From MWCO01 sp964488865 (lineage in GTDB: Bacteria > Myxococcota_A > Polyangia > Polyangiales > Polyangiaceae), in contig CAZAWR010000021.1 in assembly GCA_964488865.1 (NCBI GenBank), positions 1-64,000 of the forward strand: a stretch of DNA of 64,000 nt, given 5' to 3'. The notes under the pieces were generated by a model, which made no database searches, had not been told where the DNA came from, and saw only the letters and a program-made list of their open reading frames with translations. How positions within the stretch are numbered: position 1 is the first letter of the stretch; each line of letters starts with the position of its first letter. Both the position numbers and the translations under genes were made by a program. Below, in pieces: positions 58,569-64,000 of this stretch.

Positions 58569-60710
58569 CTACCGGAACAGGTGACAGCTCGTGCAAGTCT
58601 TGGCGTCAGGGTGATGGTCCTTCCTGTCCTGGTGGCAAGTCATGCAGGTGGACCTGGTAACGGCTCGGGAGCCGTGCGTGTCGTGACAGGCCGTGCAGTT
58701 TTTGTGGCCGGACTGGCCGTGCGACCCTAGGCTTGCCATGGCGTTGTGGCAAGACGTACAGGACGGTCGTCCGAAGCGGTGAGGCTTGTGGCAGGACTCG
58801 CACTTGGCGTGGTGCGGCCCCCTGCCCTTGACAGCAGCGGCGATCGCCCCGTGACAGGTGGAGCAACGGTTCCACCACCCTCCCGGGGCTTGATGAGGAT
58901 GGTGGCACTGCGTGCAGGAGTGCTTCGAGCCTGAGGCCTCCGCGGCGACGCCCGCGTGGCACGAGGCGCAGGCCGGGGTTGCGTTGGGATTGTGCGCGGG
59001 GTGACAAGTTCCACAGTTCTTGTGCTCCGCAGCGCTCCAGCCGCGCACCGTCCCAGCTTGTGCCGCATGACAACTCGCGCACGTTCCTACCTCGGATGCG
59101 GCCTGGTGAGGCTTGTGACAAGACCGACAATCGTCGTGCTTGCCTGGCGACCCCGTGGTGCCAGGGTGACACTTTCGGCAGGAGTCCTTGGCCGTCCGCG
59201 GGGAACCGTGGGAAGCGTGGCAGTCCTTGCACGCGCCTTTGTGCGCGCCCCCGGTCATCGTGTGGCATCGGTTGCAAGCCGCCTGCGACGACGCGAAACC
59301 ATGAGGCGCATGGCAGGACGCACACGTCGCGTGCGCTCCAATTCCCGCCCCCGCAGCCTTCTTCGACTGGTCCTCATGGCACTGCCCACACCGGCTGGAG
59401 GCCCCGGAAACCGCGTGAGTCGGATGGCACGTCGCACAGCCCGTCCCATGTCCCGGAACCGAGCTGAGAGCAGCGAGTTCCTTGCCGTGGCATCCCTGGC
59501 ACGTCCCCGTCTCGGCGCGTGTGCCGTGGGCAGCATGGCAGGTCGTACAACGCCCGTGACCGTGCCCCGCCATGGGGCGATGGCACGACGCACAAGCCTG
59601 ATGCTCTGCACCCGCCACATGGGGGGCATGGCAATTCTGGCACTTCGCGTGTCCGCTACCCTCGGCGAACGACGCCAGCTTCTTGGCATTCGCCTCGTGA
59701 CACGCGCCGCAGTTCACGCCCTTGGACGAGAACGTGTGCGGCGGATGGCAGGTCGTGCACCCCGTGTGCTTGGCCGCGTCGTTCGGCGGGGGTCCCACGC
59801 GGGGACGTGCATCCTCGTGACATCGTGCGCATGCGTTTCCGACATCGGCGCGCACGGCGTGAACCTCGTGACAGCTCGTGCACCTCTTGTGAGCAGGTTG
59901 CTCGAGCTCCGCCACGGTCTTGCTCGTGCCCTGGTGACAGCGCTCGCACGCCTGCCCTGTGGTGCGCTTCTCAGGGTCCGACTCGTGAGGGTTGTGGCAC
60001 ATCCGGCACGCTTCGAGGTTGCCGTGCACCATGGCCGAAGTGACCTCGGGGCCCACCCGTACCTCGGCGAATCGACCGCTGCGATCTGCCGAGACCTTGC
60101 CTCCGTGACATCGCTGGCAATCCGTGGACGCCGGCTTGCGCGACGAAGACGTCTTCGCGAGGAAGTTGTGACACGACACGCACGACAGGTCGTTCGTGCC
60201 CGCGTGGAAGATCTTCACATCCTGGTGACAGGTGCGGCACACGTCGGCCTTCGGCGTCAGCTTGTGACTGTTCGAACCATGGCAGACGGTGCAGTCGCTT
60301 TTCGGGCCTCGCAGCACGTGGGACTCGTGGCCGACCGTGGTGTTGATCTGCTTGTCTGCCTCGGAACCGCCGAGGTGACACACGTTGCATCGAGCGCGAT
60401 CGGCGACGGCATGGGGACCATTCGCCTTCGGCCCTTCCGCAGCCTTCTTCACCCACAGGGAGAAGTTCTGACCGAACGTGGATCGATGGCACTCCCCGCA
60501 ATCCAGGGAGGCGTGGGAGCTGGAGGACAGGTCCGCCTCGGCAGCGTCGTGGCAGGAGAGGCAGAAGGACTTGCTGCGCGTGAGGTACACATCCGCCCGC
60601 CAGGAGGTCACGCCGATGAGGAGGAGGACGACCACCAAGGCCAGCAGCGACATTCGCCAGCGGTGGACCAACCCTTTGCGCGCGCGTTCCGCGATGTCTC
60701 GCAAGCTCAT
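58569..60710 (-). CDS. 34-haem membrane-anchored c-type cytochrome
   Basis: 713 aa; GGAG before ATG 60710. One N-terminal membrane helix (~20-36, LLALVVVLLLIGVTSW) with positive residues before it, so the rest faces the periplasm; the start resembles the NapC/NirT anchor. I count 34 CxxCH motifs, from FCLSCH to TCTSCHLFR, about one per 20 residues, in doublet-like spacing with many extra CHxxH/HxxH steps (CHAPH, CHPPH, CHKPH) supplying axial His. Residues between motifs are mostly short Gly/Ala/Lys linkers. Probably a long periplasmic electron wire or store between the inner-membrane quinol oxidase and the outer-membrane conduit. Confidence 0.88.
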   Translation of the reverse strand: MSLRDIAERARKGLVHRWRMSLLALVVVLLLIGVTSWRADVYLTRSKSFCLSCHDAAEADLSSSSHASLDCGECHRSTFGQNFSLWVKKAAEGPKANGPHAVADRARCNVCHLGGSEADKQINTTVGHESHVLRGPKSDCTVCHGSNSHKLTPKADVCRTCHQDVKIFHAGTNDLSCVSCHNFLAKTSSSRKPASTDCQRCHGGKVSADRSGRFAEVRVGPEVTSAMVHGNLEACRMCHNPHESDPEKRTTGQACERCHQGTSKTVAELEQPAHKRCTSCHEVHAVRADVGNACARCHEDARPRVGPPPNDAAKHTGCTTCHPPHTFSSKGVNCGACHEANAKKLASFAEGSGHAKCQNCHAPHVAGAEHQACASCHRPMAGHGHGRCTTCHAAHGTRAETGTCQGCHGKELAALSSVPGHGTGCATCHPTHAVSGASSRCGQCHEDQSKKAAGAGIGAHATCASCHAPHGFASSQAACNRCHTMTGGAHKGACKDCHASHGSPRTAKDSCRKCHPGTTGSPGKHDDCRSCHKPHQAASEVGTCASCHAAQAGTVRGWSAAEHKNCGTCHPAHNPNATPACASCHAGVAAEASGSKHSCTQCHHPHQAPGGWWNRCSTCHGAIAAAVKGRGPHHAKCESCHKPHRFGRPSCTSCHNAMASLGSHGQSGHKNCTACHDTHGSRAVTRSTCMTCHQDRKDHHPDAKTCTSCHLFR

Positions 60711-60789
60711 GCAGCGACTCCGCCCGAGCGGAAGTTCGAGTAAGACGTAGCACAGGGTTCGGCGAGCGACTGAAGCATTCTTGGGCTCG

Positions 60790-60811
60790 AGGGAGGGTGC
60801 TTGGCCTCCCT
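60790..60811 (-). promoter_or_regulatory. Hairpin between dihaem lipoprotein and 34-haem gene
   Basis: AGGGAGG and CCTCCCT are perfect 7-bp arms with an 8-base loop. Located ~80 bases before the 34-haem ATG. Possible attenuator, processing site or promoter-near operator. Confidence 0.4.
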
Positions 60812-60829
60812 ACCTTCCAGCAGAGTCGC

Positions 60830-60858
60830 GTGAACGGGGCCCACTCGACCCCGCTCAC
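60830..60858 (-). terminator. Hairpin downstream of the dihaem lipoprotein gene
   Basis: GTGA-a-CGGGG pairs with CCCCG-c-TCAC around a 9-base loop (one mismatch). It starts 17 bases after the stop on the minus strand; no T-run. Confidence 0.4.
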
Positions 60859-60875
60859 GCTCACCATCCCATGAG

Positions 60876-61616
60876 CTAGGGTTCGATCAGCGCCGCAGCA
60901 CCCGTGTGGCACATGTTGCAGCCCGCAGCCGCAGCGACGTCTTTGATCACCTCGCCGTCGGCGTTGCGCATCCGAACCTCGGCGTTCGCCCAGTCGACGT
61001 CCGCGCCGGAGACCCAGAAGTTCCCGTTGGTGCCGGAGTATGCGGTGCGCAGACCGGAGCCGTCACGGACACCCACCTGCACGTGCGCCGCACCAGTGGC
61101 GCCGCCCGTCTGGAACACCGTGCCGCCGAACGCAAACTTCAACCCACCTGAGGTGTGGCACGACAAGCAGTTCATCCCGGGCGAGTGCTTGCCATCGGCA
61201 GGGGTAGGACTGCCAGCGGGATCATACGCGCCCTCCCAGAAGGGGGCGGACCCGGCGCTCCCCGCGGCGCCAGCCTCCCCAGCAGAACCAGCCTCCCCAG
61301 CAGAACCAGCCTCGCCCGCAGAGCCAGCCTCGCCTGCCGATCCTCCACCCGTGCCGCCGGTCGCGCCACCCGTGCCGCCGGTCGCTCCACCCGTGCCGCC
61401 GGTCGCTCCACCCGTGCCGCCGGTCGCTCCGCCGCTGCCGCCGGTCGCCCCGCCGCTGCCGCCGGTCGCCCCACCGCTGCCGCCGGTCGCCCCACCGCTG
61501 CCGCCGGTCGCTCCACCGCTGCCGCCTCCCCCGTTGTCCTCGTCGTCGCTTCCGCAACCCCAAACCGCGAGAGAACCAACCACCATAGCTGCCAACAGAA
61601 CGTATTGCGTCTTCAT
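60876..61616 (-). CDS. Dihaem lipoprotein with a long Gly-Thr repeat linker
   Basis: 246 aa; AGGAG before ATG 61616. Signal peptide ends AVWGC. Residues ~28-95 are a tandem of SGGATGG then TGGATGG, a 21-bp DNA repeat, then four SAGEAG units. The C-terminal ~130 residues have one CLSCH (~150), a beta-rich core (LKFAFGGTVFQTGGATG, VGVRDGSGLRTAYSG) and a final CNMCH near the end. Probably an outer-membrane small cytochrome; the linker would let it reach out. First cytochrome gene after hemA. Confidence 0.8.
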   Translation of the reverse strand: MKTQYVLLAAMVVGSLAVWGCGSDDEDNGGGGSGGATGGSGGATGGSGGATGGSGGATGGSGGATGGTGGATGGTGGATGGTGGATGGTGGGSAGEAGSAGEAGSAGEAGSAGEAGAAGSAGSAPFWEGAYDPAGSPTPADGKHSPGMNCLSCHTSGGLKFAFGGTVFQTGGATGAAHVQVGVRDGSGLRTAYSGTNGNFWVSGADVDWANAEVRMRNADGEVIKDVAAAAGCNMCHTGAAALIEP

Positions 61617-61672
61617 GTCTTTCTTCTCCTAATCCTAGGCGTTTAAGTACCCAGCCCCGATGACAGTTTACA

Positions 61673-63094
61673 TCATCGTGCGAAGTCCCATGCAAGAGGC
61701 AACCACGGTGTTCCATGCATTTTGCGGCTTGCCGAGGCCTCCTCGGCCGTCCCGGACGAAGCCTCGTCCCGAACCTCCCGGCCGCACGCCACCGTCGCTT
61801 CCCCATGCTCGCTCACTCCACAGCCGATCGCGTCGGGAGGATCGATGCCGAACAGACTGCACACGCAGGCGGCTTGCTCCCGTCCGTCCGATTCTGCCGC
61901 CAACGCCTTCAGTCGAACCGTCGGCTCGTGGAGGAGCTTGTTGGCAGCCGCGTGAATCATGGCCTGCAAGGCCTGCCGATCCTTCGGCGAGAGGTCTCGG
62001 AGCTTGCCCTTCAGGCTCCTATCCATCTCCGCTTCGAGAACCCGCATCGTCCGCTCGCGCAGCGCGCGAATCACCGGCGCGACATCCAGCTCGCGCTGTC
62101 GCAAGACGTGTTTTCGCAGCTCTTCCGCGACGATTTCCTCCGCACAACGGGCCGACGCTTCGCGCGCCTCGCGACTCTCTTCCACGATCCGAGAGAGGTC
62201 ATCCACGTCGTACACGTACATGCCCTCGAGTTCGTTGACGGCGGGGTCCACGTCGCGGGGAACGGCAATGTCGATGAGGAACAGACTCCGGCCGCGGCGC
62301 GCCTTTCCCACGCGCTCGAGCATCGCCCGGGTCAGGATGACCGCAGGGCATGCAGTGGAGCAGAGCACAATATCGCCCGCGACGAGCTCGGTCTCGAGCT
62401 GATCCCAGCCGGCGATTTGTCCGCCCACGTGACCCTGAAGACGCTGGGCGCGCTCGCGACTTCGGTTGACGATCACCAACTCCGCCCCGCCCTGAACGAG
62501 GACCTTCGCCGCTGCCTGGGCCATCTCGCCTGCCCCGACGAGCACGACGTGCTTGCCGGTAAGGTCGCCGAAAATCTGGCGCGCGAGGCGAGCGGCGGCC
62601 GTCGGAACCGACGCCTGTCCCGACCCGATCGCTGTCTCGGTTCGGACGCGTTTGGCAACCTGGAACGCCTCGCCGGTCACTTCGCGGAGCTCGCGTCCCA
62701 TGGTGCCAGCTTGCTCCGCGAGATGGACCGCCTGCTTGAGCTGACCGAGGATCTGGGGCTCGCCCACGACGAGCGAGGCGAGGGACGACGCGACACGGAA
62801 GAGATGCAGGACAGCGTCGTGGCCGACGAGGCCTTCGAGGCACGGGGCCACCGCTTCCCCGCCTTCCTCGACGAGGAGGTCTCGCAGGGCATCGAGGGCC
62901 TTGACTTCATCATGGCCGTGGCTCACGGCTGCGTAGATTTCCACGCGATTGCACGTGCCGAGCAAGAAGGCCTGACTGACCCCCTCGGCGCCGAGAATGC
63001 GGTGGAGGAGCAACGCCTTCTCGTCGTCTGTCCGAGCCAAGCGCTCGCGAACATCCACGGGGGCGGTCTGATGACTGAGGCCGACGAAGATCAT
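61673..63094 (-). CDS. hemA: Glutamyl-tRNA reductase
   Basis: 473 aa. It reduces glutamyl-tRNA to glutamate-1-semialdehyde, the first committed step of C5-pathway tetrapyrrole synthesis. Catalytic Cys48 in LLGTCNRVEIYA; SSLASLVVGEPQILGQLK domain signature; NADP-binding VVLVGAGEMAQAAAKVL; the C-terminal dimerisation helix AMIHAAANKLLHEPTVRLK. About 40 residues at the C-terminus (after LFGIDPP) are extra and look unstructured. It lies 56 bases upstream of the cytochrome genes on the same strand, which may tie haem supply to cytochrome production. Divergent from a resB-like gene. Confidence 0.95.
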   Translation of the reverse strand: MIFVGLSHQTAPVDVRERLARTDDEKALLLHRILGAEGVSQAFLLGTCNRVEIYAAVSHGHDEVKALDALRDLLVEEGGEAVAPCLEGLVGHDAVLHLFRVASSLASLVVGEPQILGQLKQAVHLAEQAGTMGRELREVTGEAFQVAKRVRTETAIGSGQASVPTAAARLARQIFGDLTGKHVVLVGAGEMAQAAAKVLVQGGAELVIVNRSRERAQRLQGHVGGQIAGWDQLETELVAGDIVLCSTACPAVILTRAMLERVGKARRGRSLFLIDIAVPRDVDPAVNELEGMYVYDVDDLSRIVEESREAREASARCAEEIVAEELRKHVLRQRELDVAPVIRALRERTMRVLEAEMDRSLKGKLRDLSPKDRQALQAMIHAAANKLLHEPTVRLKALAAESDGREQAACVCSLFGIDPPDAIGCGVSEHGEATVACGREVRDEASSGTAEEASASRKMHGTPWLPLAWDFAR

Positions 63095-63220
63095 GCCAGC
63101 GCCCCCCGTAGCAACAATCGGGCCTGTCGCGGATCACGCTCGATGGAAGTGGGTGCCCGTCAGATCCGCCGGTTGATGCGCAGGGCTTCCATGAGCGGAA
63201 GTTCGGCCCTCGATAAGTCG

Positions 63221-63262
63221 TTGCCGATGGGTCGGCAGCGAATTGCCGACAGGTCGGCGGCG
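63221..63262. promoter_or_regulatory. Two tandem palindromic sites in the hemA-resB divergent region
   Basis: Copy 1 TTGCCGATGGGTCGGCAGCG (63221-63240) and copy 2 TTGCCGACAGGTCGGCGGCG (63243-63262) match at 17 of 20 positions, with a 22-bp period (about two DNA turns). Each contains an inverted repeat (TGCCGA/TCGGCA; GCCGAC/GTCGGC). It looks like a pair of operators for a dimeric regulator. Confidence 0.45.
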
Positions 63263-63505
63263 TGTCTCCTGGGAGGGGACGCAGCAGACATCGGGGCTCG
63301 ATAGTGGGAAACGCTCTGCTGAACTCGGCATCCAAGGGGGTGGTTTGGCGTCCACAGGCCTTGCTGTTCTGTCGCTGCCGGCCGCTCAGCGCCATGACGC
63401 GGAATCGGCAGGGACGCCTGGCCCACCCTTTGCTAACGCGAGAGTCCGTCCGAGAGAACGCCGCTTGTTCGGCACCCTCGGCATTCACCCCCGGAGAGCG
63501 AATCC

Positions 63506-64000
63506 ATGGCTGGCAGTGCCGCTGAACAGGCATCGGGAGACCGAGCTTCCTCACCTCCCGAGCCTGCCGAGAAGTCGTCGCCCCAAGAGGGGGCGCGAGC
63601 CCCATCCACGCAGGACTGGAAGTCGAACTACGCGCGCGCCTTGCGGTGGTGCGGTGTGGCGGCGCTCGCCGGATGGGGCACCGAACACATGCTACTCGCC
63701 GCTGGCGGGGACCCAAGCTGGTTCCCCAAGGTGCTCTTGGCCGCAGGCGCAGGCCTTGCCGTGTTCGCCTTCGTCGCCGTTCGAAAGAACCCGCGACGGA
63801 TGGGTGAGCTGCTGGTGTCCAACCCGCTCATCGTTTCGGTCCTGTCCATGATCACGCTCGCGACGATCGCGGGGACGCTGATCCCTCAGCGTATCGACCC
63901 CGCCCAATTCGACCGCGCGTACGGGTCCGCTGCGGGCTTCATGCGGGCCCTGCACCTCGACGACATCTTCCACTCCCTCTGGCTTTCTGGGTTGGTGGCG
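63506..64000 (+). CDS. ResB/CcsB-type cytochrome c maturation protein, 3'-truncated
   Basis: The frame is open to the last base; 165 residues are visible. ATG 63506 has GGAGAG 9 bases upstream. A hydrophilic N-terminus (AEQASGDRASSPPEPAEK) is followed by two hydrophobic segments (~45-65 and ~75-92), then the System II signature: LIVSVLSMITLATIAGTLIPQ, quoted in parts, and a HSLWLSGLV step that matches the ResB pattern ending in a DxxHSxWF. ResB and CcsA/ResC export haem and attach it to CxxCH in the periplasm. It diverges from hemA by ~410 bp containing the paired palindromes. Confidence 0.8.
   Translation, partial: MAGSAAEQASGDRASSPPEPAEKSSPQEGARAPSTQDWKSNYARALRWCGVAALAGWGTEHMLLAAGGDPSWFPKVLLAAGAGLAVFAFVAVRKNPRRMGELLVSNPLIVSVLSMITLATIAGTLIPQRIDPAQFDRAYGSAAGFMRALHLDDIFHSLWLSGLVA

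Overview
The window is GC-rich chromosomal DNA from a deltaproteobacterial-type organism, most likely a Myxococcota member near Polyangia. The signs are a MYXO-CTERM sorting tail at 33501-35432, many lipoproteins with Gly/Thr/Ser-rich linkers behind the lipobox, MopE-type metal-binding repeats, a Ser/Thr kinase-like protein, and an alkaline-phosphatase-superfamily protein with HEAT repeats. A 100-N scaffold gap inside a tandem repeat (6743-6842) shows that this is a draft assembly. Genus cannot be assigned from the sequence alone.

Layout. 1-12.7 kb: surface lipoproteins, a frameshifted response regulator, a B12-type radical SAM enzyme with a degenerate second radical SAM domain, a 22-bp tandem repeat, glutamine synthetase, tRNA-Thr(CGT), a hexapeptide acyltransferase and a ChaN-like lipoprotein. 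12.7-18.75 kb: a minus-strand operon with a 30-codon leader, ketosynthase, NAD-dependent reductase/epimerase, acyl carrier protein, B12-radical SAM enzyme, acyl-CoA dehydrogenase and MoaD-like protein. It looks like an unassigned ACP-dependent lipid or natural-product pathway. 19-33.5 kb: MscL, bifunctional FtcD, a second acyl-CoA dehydrogenase coupled to a PAS-GGDEF protein with a defective GGDEF motif, a PA14 lipoprotein, a Cys-Gly repeat protein, a pseudokinase, the sulfatase-like HEAT protein, GreA, a DUF971 protein and a metallophosphoesterase. 33.5-47 kb: large secreted or surface proteins (a C39-like peptidase with a beta-propeller, a TIM-barrel lipoprotein, two FG-GAP/CARDB lipoproteins), a Pro-rich membrane protein and an orphan tandem BMC-domain shell protein.

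47.2-61.6 kb is the most striking region: a multiheme cytochrome locus with 93 predicted c-type haem motifs in seven proteins. It holds an OmcA/MtrC-like decahaem lipoprotein on a collagen-like stalk, a CbcL-like fusion of a decahaem domain to a b-type cytochrome, a 34-haem membrane-anchored cytochrome, a 12-haem cytochrome coupled by a 4-base overlap to an outer-membrane beta-barrel, two lipoproteins rich in CX3CH/CX4CH motifs, a dihaem lipoprotein and an OB-fold lipoprotein. The inferred electron path is quinol, then the CbcL-like inner-membrane protein, periplasmic multihaem wires, the porin-cytochrome conduit and finally surface cytochromes; that is an extracellular electron-transfer route. 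hemA (haem synthesis) lies immediately upstream on the same strand. A ResB/CcsB-type cytochrome c maturation gene starts divergently at 63506 and runs off the end, so haem supply, cytochrome maturation and the electron conduit sit together.

Stop codons are often followed by perfect GC-rich hairpins with short loops and no T-run. I list these as candidate terminators with modest confidence.
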